A DNA stretch of 64,000 nt, taken from the NCBI GenBank assembly GCA_963693085.1, contig OY856409.1, positions 664,917,591-664,981,590 of the forward strand, read 5' to 3'. The position numbers were made by a program, and so were the translations under genes. Positions 35,971-47,400 of the stretch are shown here, piece after piece; position 1 is the first letter of the stretch; the number at the start of each line of letters is the position of its first letter. The notes below the pieces were generated by a model. That model had not been told where the DNA came from and ran no database searches. It worked only from the letters and a program-made list of their open reading frames with translations. Source of the DNA: Alisma plantago-aquatica (lineage: Eukaryota > Streptophyta > Magnoliopsida > Alismatales > Alismataceae).

Positions 35971-38900
35971 TGTCAGACCCCTGACCTAGATTTATCCTTG
36001 ATTATGTTTTCCTTTTATAATGAGATGCTTAAAACTTAATTTAATATTGTGGAATGTTTTAACATCATGTGACATGATTATATTTTCATTTTAGTCCTAT
36101 TTGATTGATGTTTGAGCTATCTTTGATATATGGGTTTGTTTTGGACTAGTTTGCAATTTAACCATCGGTGAGGGTTATCTTGCAAATTGACACATGTTGA
36201 GAATGTTTCTTGTGCTTTAGCATCATGAGAGAGAAGATGGTGCAATGGGGCACCTTATTTGAATCATGGTTGGTGATGTGACATCTTAGGGTGATTTTAG
36301 GGTTTCTAGGGTTTGATTAATTGATATGGTGACTAGGCTAGGGTTTGAGTGTTGCGACCGCTACACCACTTTTGAGTGAGTGTAGCAACTGCAACACATG
36401 ACTTGGATATTGTTATCTTGACTGAGATGACCCATAGGTGAGGATGGTCGAAACACTTGTTTTCTAGTGGAGTGTCTCGACCATGTATATGGGTTTAGGG
36501 TTTTAGTCAATACCAAGTATGCATGAGATGTGTCTCGACCCAGACAAGGTTGTAGCCGACCTTGGAGGTTTCTACACTTTTGTTGGATAAACATAAACTT
36601 TTTTAGTATTTCATGTGAGGTTAGGAAAAGCTATTTCTTTAAAGGACATGTGTCTTTTGATACCCTATTATGTTGACACCTCATAATCTCTTACTTCCCT
36701 CCTCCTTTGGGTATATAACCCCTTCTCTTCACATATGAGAAACCTTTTTGGCCCTAAACTCTTTCTCCTTCCTTATAACTAGCCTTGGAGCTTTGGGAGC
36801 AAGGAAGATATGATCTTGAAGTTTGGGTGGTCGATCCATCTTACATGTTGAAGATCTTGTGCTAGATCAACTCTTTGGTGGTAATTTCTTGGAGATGCTT
36901 CTCTTAGTAAGTGGTCTTAACTCTTGACCAAATTTTTCTCTCTTCTGAAACCTCCATCTTCTTATTCCTCCTTGGATGTATATTGTGGATCATCCATGAT
37001 GGCTTTTCTTGGAGATCTTTTCTTCACAAAGGTCATAGATCATGTTTTGACATGATAACACCCAAGTGAGAAGAAGACCTCTTCTTCTTTAGTAAAATCT
37101 AAGGTTGAGTTTTTTTCCTAAGCTCTCTTTTGACCATGGTGTTTCTTTCTATTCTTGAGGTGATCCTTTGGCCAAAGTGTTAAATCTTGGTTGAGGTTCT
37201 TGGAGCTTGAGATCTTGGGAGATTTTTTCTCTCCAAATCAGGCATGTTATATAACTTTTCCTTCATCTATTATTAGCATATTAAGATATGATAATAAGTT
37301 ATTATTTTACATATTAAAAATGTGTTCTTTATGATAGAAGAAATAACATGTCTTAGGGTTAACTTGTGGAGTATTCTTGAGAATATTATCTTCTTATAAA
37401 CCCTAAGAACCTTGTACCCAATTTTGTAATAAATGGAAAATGATGTGTTTCCTTTGAATCTTCATTTATGAAACCATGCTTCTTTCTTGATGGTTTGTTT
37501 ATACTTGAAATTGGGAAGTTTTTGGTCTGTTTATATGCATAAGAATCCAAGTTTTCTCTCTCTAAATATAACTCTTTTTGTGTTCTTCTGTGATCCTTAA
37601 TCTAAGTTTGATGAACACTTGGTATAGGGAGTTGTTCTTTCTATTGACGCCTGGTATTCCCTGATGTTAATCATCTGTATCGACCTAGTTTGGACCTATT
37701 TAGATGTAAGACATATACCTATCCTATGGTTGAGACAATCTTTGGTCTTCCATCATGGTCGACACTCTTGCAAGTGGTGGTTTCAACCGTGACACCCTAA
37801 AACTCTAAGGGTGGTTGCTACACCTTACAGGTCCTGACGCAGTGTTGCTACTTGGTCACTTAAGCTTGCTGGTTGCCATCGCGGTCAAGATGGCTATGTA
37901 TAATGGTCGCAATGTATGTATAGGTTGTGTCATGAATGTGACAAACTGAGTTTGAGTTGTTTTGGACTGAGACACTTATGTGTTACAGTTGAATACCTTG
38001 ACAGTGAGTTGACACACCTTTATATGGTAGTGGTCACAATTCAATGTTGTTGTATCCCTAGAGTCATGGTTGCGACTCCCCATTATGTACACCCCATTAT
38101 GGTGTCCCCTAGTGTCGTGGTTGCGACACCATGGCTAGTTTGAGACGTGTGTTGAGAATGGTTGTGACCATATGAAAGTGTCACGGTAGTCAATTTGTGG
38201 GTGAGAGGTTGAGACATATATGTTGTGGTGGTCAAGACACGTGTGTGTCATGAGGTGGTCGAAACCTATGTATTAAGGGTGGTCGAGACCTATAAGTTGA
38301 GGGTGGTCGAGACACCTATATGTAAGAATGTACATGATCAATACATATAGTAATGGTCTACGTAAGGTGTTGTAGTTATGAATAGCTAACCATTAGCAGT
38401 AGTACTTAACCCTAATGTTCTCTAGATATGTGCGAGATAGTAGCATTAGGATTTAGTGGTTGCAAAATGTTATGAAATCCTAATCAGATACATATGAGTG
38501 TAAACTCTAATCTTGTGATAACATGATGTATGTGCTCATTCTACTTGAAGTGATTACTATGCGATTGTGCTTTCTCTCTCCTACTTGTGTAACACTATCT
38601 TGTAGGTGAAATGAATGTCATAGCTATGAGAATGCTATGTTGACCCCTATGTAATGAAGGTTGGTGATGATGAGTATTGTTGAGGCATATTGTGATATTG
38701 ATTGTGCTAGATTTAAATGAATTGGTCTAATGACCTCGTAAGTGCCTTGTGCATAAATTAAGGGATTGATATCCCATAGTGATGTGATATTGGTGATAAC
38801 ATTATAAATGGCAGTACTACAATTTCAATATGATGATGAGACAAATTCTCACTTAATATGTTTTATATCTTTTGAAGTTGTAATCAATCCTTAATTTTGT

Positions 38901-40207
38901 AGAGTTTGTTTAGGGTTTATACATTGTAACTTGATTGATGCATTAAAAGATGCTTAATTGGTAATTCTAATCAAGTGAAACCATAATAATGTAGTTTCCC
39001 TATACCATAGATCTGCATTCAACATCAGTATCTAGCTGGATGGTGAAACGAGTAACTCCTATGAGAAAATCAGATCGCATATTATTGAATATGCAGGGTG
39101 CAAGTGGAGACATATCCATGTATCCTTAAATTGTTGATATATAGTGATATAATGTTTAATTATGGAACAACCATGTGTGAGCCTATTCTCTAGTGCTATG
39201 CCATGTACCAAGGCAGACTATTTGTTTTATAGGACCATAGCTTTGACTATGGGTTGTTGTCTCTACATGACTATAGCTTGACTATAAGTTGCTATTTAGC
39301 AGTTTGATTATTATGTCATTGAATTGCAGACTCGAACTAATTGAGTAGTGTTGGTGATGATCATGGATTATGGCTCTTTCATACATCTTGTATGTACTGA
39401 TTTTGACTTAGCAGTCGTCATTTGGATTTGACTGATATGCCTCGAATCCTCAGGGCAAAATAATAAAAGTGATAATACAACCATGTAGTAAATTTGTTTA
39501 GGGTCAATACAAATCATATTGGATGATCCCATGTTGTAGTTCTTGTACTATTTAGTTTATAACAGTTATACATGTTCATCATATTCCTTTTAAAAGCATA
39601 AGATGTTCTACTGCTCAGTTGTAACTGCTTAAACTGTTCAAATAGTAATACATTCTCTATTTAACTGCTTTATTATATTATTATGCTTATAATAGACATT
39701 GGTGAAGACTTATATCTCTCGCTGGTATGTTTGGTCTCACCCCATGGGTTAAAAAAATTTAGGTGGTCGTGGACGAGGAGGTCAAGGTCGGGGTGCAGGT
39801 GCTGAGAAGCAAAGAGAGTAGTAACTATCATAGGTTGGATATGCTGCCAAATTTTGTATATGTGTCATTCTTGTACTCTTAGGTCTTTGGGGAGATTTTG
39901 TTGTTTTGAATATCGACACGTAGATTTTGGCTTTATGCCATGAGTGTATAGAAATGGTATGGACATATAAATAGGTTATAATATGTAATAGTAATTGCTT
40001 GACAACCTTTGAACATTTATGCAACATCGTTTGGCATATATGGAATACAAATGGCCTAAGTTGAAGGCTTGTTTATGATATACTTCTGCTCGAGATATTG
40101 AATTACAAATGGTTTTAATTTACCCTATTTTGTGGTAATATTGGTATTAGTGGTAATTCTGTGCTTTATTTTGAGTAATCTTACATTGTGTAGAGAAGGG
40201 TGTCATA
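35971..40207 (+). mobile_element. 3' LTR of element C
   Basis: Starts TGTCAGACCCCTGACCTAG and ends ..GTGTCATA, where the expected terminal CA has become TA. Then comes the TSD GTAAT. Same order of blocks as the 5' LTR, with numerous point changes and small indels. Confidence 0.88.
36712..36718 (+). promoter_or_regulatory. TATA box in C 3' LTR
   Basis: TATATAA in the context tttgggTATATAAcccctt. Equivalent to the mutated 27601 site; it would direct transcription from the LTR. Confidence 0.6.
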
Positions 40208-40356
40208 GTAATATAGGACCTATAGGGCCACACACATAGGAACTGACCTAGAAAAGGAGTTTTGATCATGAATGATAATTGGACTGATTACTACAATGTT
40301 TAGGTATTCAATTCAAGTAACAAATCAATTGACTGAACTCCCAACCGATCAACTCA
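40208..40356 (+). mobile_element. Copia element E 5' LTR, segment 2 of 3 (with TSDs)
   Basis: 149 bp between element C and the CACTA element. It begins with the C TSD GTAAT and ends with the CACTA TSD TCA. It aligns with the reverse complement of about 20460-20610 in the F LTR ('tagggccacacacatagg', 'ttaggtattcaa', 'gactgaactcccaaccgatc'). Confidence 0.88.
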
Positions 40357-40374
40357 CACTACTACAGAAACAAC
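40357..40374 (+). repeat. CACTA 5' terminal inverted repeat
   Basis: CACTACTACAGAAACAAC, perfect inverted match over 18 bases to 48612-48629. Similarity continues imperfectly inward (..TCAGTGTCG against ..TTTGGCGTCA). Confidence 0.95.
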
Positions 40375-40805
40375 ATTCAGTGTCGCTTTTCTGGGCGTCA
40401 ATTATTTAGGAAAACCGACGCCTATAATATTAGACGTCGGTTATTTATGCAAACCGACGTCTATATTCGAAGACCATCCAGACACGGGTACCGCTTTGTA
40501 TTCAGCGTCGACTGGTTATAACAGACCGATGCCTAAAATCGCCCGCGAAATCCAATTTTCGAGCGAAAACATTTTAGGTTACCTACAGCGTCGGTCTTTT
40601 AACAATTCACTGACGCCTATTTAAAATGAAAATTTGCACGAAAAGTCCCAATTTTAGTGTCGGTTATCCTTCGATAACCGACGCTGATAATGGTTCCCGC
40701 CAAATAATTTAGGGTAAAGGTTGTCTAGTTGGGCGTCGGTGTTTTACTATTAACTGACACTAAATCATAATAGGCGTCAGTTTTATAGATAACCGACGCC
40801 GTTGA
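40375..40805. repeat. CACTA 5' subterminal repeats
   Basis: At least ten copies of GCGTCGGTT / AACCGACGC, in both orientations and often paired as small palindromes around 'atttatgcaa' or 'ttcgat'. In En/Spm such subterminal repeats bind the TNPA-type protein; binding here is inferred. The same words fill 48180-48605. Confidence 0.85.
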
Positions 40806-40849
40806 CCAACTTAATAATCCCGATCACCCGGATCTTCCCCCTTTCTTCC

Positions 40850-41180
40850 TGTTTCATCGCGATATTGCTGTGCTGCTTCTGCCGCTCTCCTAAAATCGCC
40901 CGACGACCCCGCTGCTGCTCGCCGCCGCTACTACTGGTGCTTCTCCGCTCGCCTCCGCCACTACTGCTGGTGTGCCGCTGCTGCTGGTGCACCTCTACTC
41001 GCCGCTGCCGCTGCCGCTGCTGCTCTGCTCTGCTCTGCTCATTCCCGGCGCCGCTGCTGCTGGTTCACCGCCCGCCGCTCTGCTCTCTCTTCTTCTGCCG
41101 CCACTACTGCCGCTGCTCGCCGCCGCGCTTTCCACACTAGCTCCAGGTAGCGCTACCTCTTTGCTTCCTTCTCCCTAGCT
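40850..41180 (+). other. GC-rich trinucleotide-repeat block in the CACTA 5' region
   Basis: CCGCTGCTGCTGGTG and CTCGCCGCCGCT words dominate, with GC content far above the rest of the window. The open frames (for example 40802-41140 and 40972-41178) are low-complexity Leu/Cys/Arg/Pro runs. I read it as CpG-rich leader or promoter DNA, or a captured GC-rich fragment, not as a coding gene. Confidence 0.6.
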
Positions 41181-41199
41181 ATTTACCAACATGCAAGCA

Positions 41200-41365
41200 C
41201 GACCGTGGCTGTGTTGGCCTACCACGGCCGTGGCTGTGTTGCCCTACCATGACTGTGATGGACAGCACGACCGTGGCAGGGCAACACAGCCACGGCCGTT
41301 ACCACGGCCGTGTTGTCCAGCACGGCCGTGGTAGGCCAACACAGCCACGGTCGTGCTTGCTGTTG
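41200..41365. repeat. CACGGCCGTG palindromic repeat block
   Basis: Several copies of CACGGCCGTGG and ACGACCGTGGC alternate with 'ctgtgttgg' in both orientations. The left half (41200-41265) and right half (41285-41365) are roughly inverted copies, so the block can fold on itself. Related 'cacggccatg..catggccgtg' words lie near the other end (48255-48385), so this is part of the subterminal repeat system. Confidence 0.75.
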
Positions 41366-41712
41366 GTAAGGATATGAACAAAATTTTATGTAATGCTTTA
41401 TGTAAATCCTAGGATATGAACACATTTTTTTCTTGCATATATTTGTGCTTCTAATCCTAATGTTTGACTTAATTCAGTAAATTTTGATGCATGTTGAAAT
41501 AAGATTTAAACTTTTCAATTCTAGCATCCTAATTTGATTTGATTAAACCTAACATTGATGAAACACTAACATCAATTGTGATGAAACCCTAACATTAATT
41601 GTGATGAAACCCTAACATGTACATATCTATTATTGTGTTTGTTGGCATAGAAACCCGTCCAAGATTTAATCATTAGGAGTAAATCTTGGATAGTCCCCAG
41701 TTTGGGACTGTT

Positions 41713-41902
41713 CTTGAACACCTAATCTCACTTAGGATGTAAGTGTATAATGTATATTGGGTTTTCGAGAAAATTTCGGTAGCATTTCCCCGTTTGTTCT
41801 CTAAGTACATATGTACTTAGAGAAAGGTGGGGAAATGCTGCCGAAATTTTCTTGAAAACCCAATACACATTATACACTTACTAGTGAGATTAGGTGTTCA
41901 AG
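41713..41902. repeat. 190-bp hairpin, copy 1
   Basis: Arms of about 90 bases run from CTTGAACACCTAATCTCAC to its complement GTGAGATTAGGTGTTCAAG, meeting at TTCTCTAAGTACATATGTAC. Pairing is near-perfect by eye with a few mismatches and one small asymmetry (aacttag-type end, 'gatgt' against 'actagt'). Confidence 0.88.
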
Positions 41903-42028
41903 TATGGGATAGGTGGTACACATTTATTATATATAAGAATGACATCACATGTGTTTGTTGGCCTAGAAACCCGTCCAAGATTTACTCATTAGGAGTAAAT
42001 CTTGGATAGTCCCCAGTTTGAGACTGTT

Positions 42029-42218
42029 CTTGAACACCTAATCTCACTTAGGATGTAAGTGTATAATGTGTATTGGGTTTTCGAGAAAATGTCAGTAGCA
42101 TTTCCCCGTTTGTTCTCTAAGTACATATGTACTTAGAGAACAACGGGGAAATGCTGCCAAAATTTTCTTGAAAACCCAATACACATTATACACTTACTAG
42201 TGAGATTAGGTGTTCAAG
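42029..42218. repeat. 190-bp hairpin, copy 2
   Basis: Same structure as copy 1. Its centre GTACATATGTAC with flanking TTCTCTAA/TTAGAGAA is a perfect palindrome here, extending into CGGGGAAATGCTG / CAGCATTTCCCCG-type arms. Confidence 0.88.
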
Positions 42219-42471
42219 GATGGGATAGGTGGTACACATTTATTATATATAAGAATGACATCACATGTGTTTGTTGGCCTAGAAAGTAAAAAATCATTGT
42301 TCTTTATATAACTTGTACATTGGTATAAATTAGAATGAACAATCACTAAATTATATACTATTTGTATGGAGTCCAGCTTCATTGTAGATAATAGGAGTAA
42401 ATCTTGGATAGGATGTAAGTGTATACCCTAATCTTGTCCTAATATATACTTGTTTTCTCTTTGATCATAGA

Positions 42472-44242
42472 ATGGATAGATCATGGATGTCCATTCGCAA
42501 TCGCTGCACCCCAGAGTTTATATCTGGTCTTGATCAGTTTATTAGATTTGCCGAGGAACATAGGAAAAAACCTACAGATAGGTTCTACTGTCCATGTAGG
42601 CATTGTGGTAACAATTTGAAAGTCAACATTGGTGAGGAAATCAAAAGTCATATCATGTGCAACGGGATTGTACAAGGCTATACAGAATGGCACTGGCATG
42701 GAGAGATTTCAAACTCGAAACCAGTAGATGTCGATAGCAGTGCTTGGGTGGAAGAAGAAATTGCCTCCGATGATTTAGATGTGAACGAACCAGTTCAGTA
42801 GACATCGTTGATGCAATGCTGGATAGTTGTAGGGTAGAGCACACCGATCCACATCCTATCTTTAGAAACATTGTGCATGATGCTGAGATACCGTTATACA
42901 CAAGCTGTGCTAAGTTTACAAAGCTTAGCGATGTGTTGAGATTGTATAAGTTGAAAGCTAACAATAGATGGAGCGACAAAAGCTTCACTGAATTGTTGAC
43001 TTTGTTGAAAGAAATGCTTCCTGAAGGAAACGAGCTGCCAATCTCAACATACCGGGTAAAGAAAATGTTGTAACCAATGGAAATCAATGTAATGCACGTT
43101 AAGAAAAATGTCTGTGATAGCATCATTGGTACTCTATTAAATATACCAGGTAAGACTAAAGATGGGATAAAATCCAGACTGGACCTACGTGAAATGGGAA
43201 TAAGGTCAGAATTAACAGAATTACGTGAAATGGGTAATAAAAGAACATACTTACCTCCCGCTTGTTACATGTTGTCTAGAAAGGAGAAGAAAGCTTTTTG
43301 TGAATGCTTGGTAAATGTTAAGGTGCCACATGGTTACTCATCCAACATCCGTAGATTGGTATCAATGAAAGATCTGAAGTTGATAGGTCTTAAATCTCAT
43401 GATTGTCACACTCTAATGCAACAAATATTGCCCGTGGAAATTCGATCTATATTGCCGAAGCATGTAAGGTTTGCAATCACCAGACTTTGTTTCTTTTTCA
43501 ACAGTCTATACAACAAAGTTATTGACCCTGATACTCTCGATAATTTGCAAAGAGAAGTGGGTTTTACCCTATGTCAGCTTGATATGTATTTCCCTCCTTC
43601 GTTCTTTGATTTCATGGTACATCTTGTTGTCCACTTGACTAGGGAAGTTAAAATGTTGGGACCAGTTTTCTTGCATTGGATGTATCCCTTTGACGATACA
43701 TGAGTGTTTTTAAAGGTGATGTTCGAAACCGTTATCGACCTGAAGGGAGTATTATTGAAGGTTATGTGGCGAGATAGGTTATGGATTTTTGCAATGACTT
43801 TCTGAGTGGTAATAACACTCCTGTTAATGACAAGAATATTGAGGAGGGCAAAGGAATTTTGGGATCACGGGTGAAAGTAATCAGCCGTGAGCAGTTGGAA
43901 CAAGCTCACTTGTATATTTTACACAACATGGACGAAGTGAGTGTTTATATCGAGGAACATACCAATTTCATCAAGAGATAACATCCTTGAGCAAGTTCAA
44001 TGTGGCTTGCTAGAGAGCATAATAAGACTTTTACTAAGTGGTTTGAAGATAAAGTCTTACATGGTAAAAGACAGTTCATTGAAGATCCTATAGATGAAGA
44101 AGAGTACTATGATAAGTATGATGACTCCAGTCCATTCTCAGTTGGGTTTCCAACTCCACAAAATATTGAAGCTAATGATGACTTATATGTGCGCGGAGAT
44201 CACAATGAAGGATTGTTAATTGATAAAAGATCACAATTTTAG
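42472..44242 (+). pseudogene. TNP2-type CACTA transposase, catalytic core deleted
   Basis: Starts MDRSWMSIRNRCTPEFISGL, the transposase-associated domain common at the N-terminus of plant En/Spm transposases, with the zinc-like FYCPCRHCGNNL. After a frameshift near 42805 comes MLDSCRVEHTDPHPIF and LLKEMLPEGNELPISTYRVK. At 43073-43077 the text jumps, after KKML and a TAA, directly to INVMHVKKNVCDSIIGTLLN, which normally lies some hundreds of residues further on. The DDE core (Transposase_21) is therefore absent. A DUF4218 domain follows: KKAFCECLVNVKVPHGYSSN, SHDCHTLMQQILPVEIRSIL and MYFPPSFFDFMVHLVVHL. After another frameshift come RNRYRPEGSIIEGY, two stops and WLAREHNKTFTKWFEDKV. No transposition activity is possible from this copy. 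Confidence 0.88.
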
Positions 44243-44276
44243 AGACATGTATGTTTATATTTTTTTACAAATGCTA

Positions 44277-44442
44277 GTTAATACAAATGCTAAATGTTTG
44301 CCTTTTTCTGGTTAATACAAATGCTAAATGTTTGCCTTTTTCTAGTTAATACAAATGCTAAATGTTTGCCTTTTTCTGGTTAATACAAATGCTAACTGTT
44401 TGCCTTTTTCTAGTTAATACAAATGCTAAATGTTTGCCTTCT
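44277..44442 (+). repeat. 34-bp tandem repeat, five copies
   Basis: Units begin GTTAATACAAATGCTAAATG at 44277, 44311, 44345, 44379 and 44413 (the last is partial). The array ends 15 bases before the ATG of the next gene and alternates CTGG/CTAG at unit joints. Confidence 0.93.
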
Positions 44443-44457
44443 AAATGACATTTTCAG

Positions 44458-47400
44458 ATGGCTGACCATGATGAGCATGAAGTCCATGATGAGCATGTTG
44501 TCCATGACGAGCATGGTGAGGATACCAATGTAAGTTCTAAAAACATATCCTGTATTTCTATAAAATTCATTATCTTCTAGTTATGTCATATATCCCATAT
44601 TTATATATTGCGCTAATTCAGTGGGTTTATTTTTGTCAAATTTTAGGTTGATGATGCACATGTACCCACTGAAGCACTGGAGCAACTTGATGCGCAACAC
44701 CAAACACTTAACAAGAAAAGGGGCATCACTCTGTTGAAGAAGTTAATAGCGCTGAGGGGTAGTGGATCCAAATTGGTTGTGGAGTTTGATAATGGAGGAA
44801 ATGCAATTGGAGTGAACCGCAATAATTTTGTAAACTATCTTGGGTGTGTCACTCGAAGCCATTGTGGTGTTAAGTATGATAATTGGCATAAAGTTCCTCA
44901 GGGGAAGAAAGACTTGATATGGAAGGATTTATGCGTGAGTTATTATTATTTGCAATTCTATTTTGTAGATTGCAAATTATATTATTTGCAATTCTATTTT
45001 TGGATACTAGTTAATAAGAATTCTATTTTACAGAATCTGTTTGCATTGGATGAGAAGCTGCATCGTAAAAGCATGATGCAACGCGCTGGAAAGATGCTTA
45101 GGAACTATAGGACAAATCTGAACAGAGAATACATAAAACATGGTGATAAGAAGAAGAAGTCAGCCCTTGAGCAGTGGAACTTCTTGGACAAAGAAGATTG
45201 GGACAATTTTGTTGCTTCAAGAAAATATGAAGAATTCAAGGTATTAGGCGTCACTCCCAATTTAATTAATATATGTTGTATTCACCTATTCAAGATTAAC
45301 ATTTAGTGCTACTAACCAAATCATTAATGTGCATACTAACTAGGCCCTCAGTGACGCGCAAAAAGCAAGGCGTGCACTGAATGTGCATGACCTCACTATG
45401 GGTCCAAAGAGCTATGCAAGCATTCGCCAAAGACTACAGGCGGAGTCTGCGGCTACTCAGGAGTCTGCTCCTACTCAGGAGTCTGCCACACCCATGCCTC
45501 GCCATGATATCTGGATAGCTGGGAGGCAAAACAAGAAGGGTGAAATAAAGAAGCCCGTAACTGCTGAGGCGGCTGCGAAAATGGTAAAATACAACTCTTA
45601 GAGCAATCATTTGAATATTGATTATTTGTGGTGTTAACTTACCAATTTCTGTTGATGGTGATTAGCGGGAGCTTTACGAGAAGAGGAAACAAGGCACGTT
45701 CATCCCTCAGGGCACAAGGGATGAATTAACAGTTGCTCTGGGTAACCCAGAGCATCCTGTACGTGTTAGGGGTGCAGGCGCTGGTGTGGGCATCAAAGCA
45801 TTCTTTGGGCCATCCCAGCGCAAACCCAGAGCGGGACTTTCACAAGAAGAGGTAACCTATTCTTTTTTTAGAATGTTACTGCAAAAGGGAATTCAATAAT
45901 AAGAAGCTAATGTTTCTTTTATCCATGTATAGGAGAATAAGAGAGTCGAGGATATAGTTGCTAAGAAGGTCAATGATATAGTTGCTGAGAAGGTCAAGGA
46001 AGAAATAGTGCAGTGGCAGGCATCTCAGGCTTCCAATCAGCCTATGGCGACCCACTCTTCTCCTGATGCACAGACTGCGAGTAATCCTAGAGACCCATTG
46101 CCTAGCACGTCTGCTGTAAGTATTGTTTATGACATTGTAGCTAGTCTTTTCAAGATGATATGTTCGAAAGGTGATATGTATATATGTATAACATTCTTTA
46201 CGTAAATTTGTAGGCATTGAAGACATGCCACTTAAGAATGCAAGACTATGTTGTTGTAGAGGTGAATGCTTACCAGTCCCTTCTTGGGGCAACGTTTCAT
46301 GGGACTCCAATGCTGCAGGGCTACGTTCGTTTGAGCCCGATATGTGTATTACCCGATTGGAGGGAAGCTGCATTGCCATAGGCCCACCCAGATATTGATA
46401 CACTTGGTGAGGCAGAAGGCGGGGTGATATTGTGGCCCAAAGCAGATGTCGTCTACACTACTGAAATTGTAAGATAAATTTACATTACTTTAGATTGTTA
46501 ATGTGTATATATGAGGTCAACTGATCTGAAATTGTATATATAGGTTAAAAAGAAGACACCCAGAGCACCTAGGCCTCCACCTCCACTTCCTGCATTACCA
46601 AGTTGGGTTCCAACTGACCTAAAATACCCGTTAGGTCCTGCTTGTAGGGGAATGGCATGTTGGCTACGTGCACATAATATACATTGCCCTATAATTGTTT
46701 CTTTAGAAGCAGATTATGCAGGTCAATCATACGATAGCTCTTTATTTATACAAGATATTATTGAGCTGTTTATGTATGATTGGCTGAATACATCAATGAT
46801 AGAGACATGGATAAGGTGAGATCTTGTTTATACATCCATATACCTTGTGTAAGATCTGGTGATCTGGTTTCTTATATATTAATGCATACGTAATACATGT
46901 TTTGCAGCTACTTAGTCGAAGATCAATGCAAACAATTTGCATTTGATCATGTGGGATTTTTGATTCCATCATTGATTAGTATGGTAGCTAAAGACCCTAA
47001 TAGTGTTCAACAATACTGTATAGATGCTTTTACAGTTTTCGGTCAGTAAAAGAAGACGATAATAATAGCTCCATTCAATGTCAAGTAAGTTTACTTTATT
47101 TATAATTTGGACTTAAGAAAATTCCATTTTTATTGTGCATTTTGAGTTATTAATTTTTAACTTTTTTTACCTCTAGCGGTAGACATTGGGAGTTATTAGT
47201 TATTGTCCCCGGGACGTTCACTGTTTATTATCTAGATCCTGTGGGAAGTACATTAAACACTAAAATTGGACACATATTGAGAATGCCATTATTCTGGTGA
47301 GAAATATTTCATTTTTATATCCGTTAACATATGTTATTACATTACTATTTAATTATGCAATTTACTGTGTTACATTAACATGTAGGGGTTTAGATGCATT

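Larger units (their letters stand above)
26867..40207 (+). mobile_element. Ty3/gypsy chromovirus, element C (complete but dead)
   Basis: A 13.3-kb element: 5' LTR (26867-31126), PBS, gag, protease, RT, RNase H, integrase, chromodomain, PPT, 3' LTR (35971-40207), flanked by a perfect 5-bp TSD GTAAT. Gag and Pol are related to those of B. The LTR start shares CCCTGACCTAG with A and B but the LTR bodies differ. LTR divergence by eye and dozens of stops and frameshifts make it much older than B. Confidence 0.92.
41635..42285 (+). repeat. 316-bp tandem unit, two copies plus a stub
   Basis: Copies at 41635-41950 and 41951-42266, with a stub to 42285. All begin GTGTTTGTTGGC. Each copy contains a short palindrome (CCAAGATTTA..TAAATCTTGG) and a 190-bp hairpin. 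They lie in the leader just upstream of the transposase gene. The two copies differ at a few positions only. Confidence 0.9.

Noticed and set aside
40802..41178. Two overlapping plus-strand open frames rich in Cys, Leu and Pro
   Set aside because: They read through CCG/CTG repeats in two frames at once, a composition effect; no domain is visible.
42653..43126. 157-codon minus-strand open frame
   Set aside because: Antisense shadow of the TNP2 transposase pseudogene.
45876..46403. 175-codon minus-strand open frame
   Set aside because: Antisense to exons 6 and 7 of the Ulp1 gene, whose splice sites and domain homology are consistent on the plus strand.
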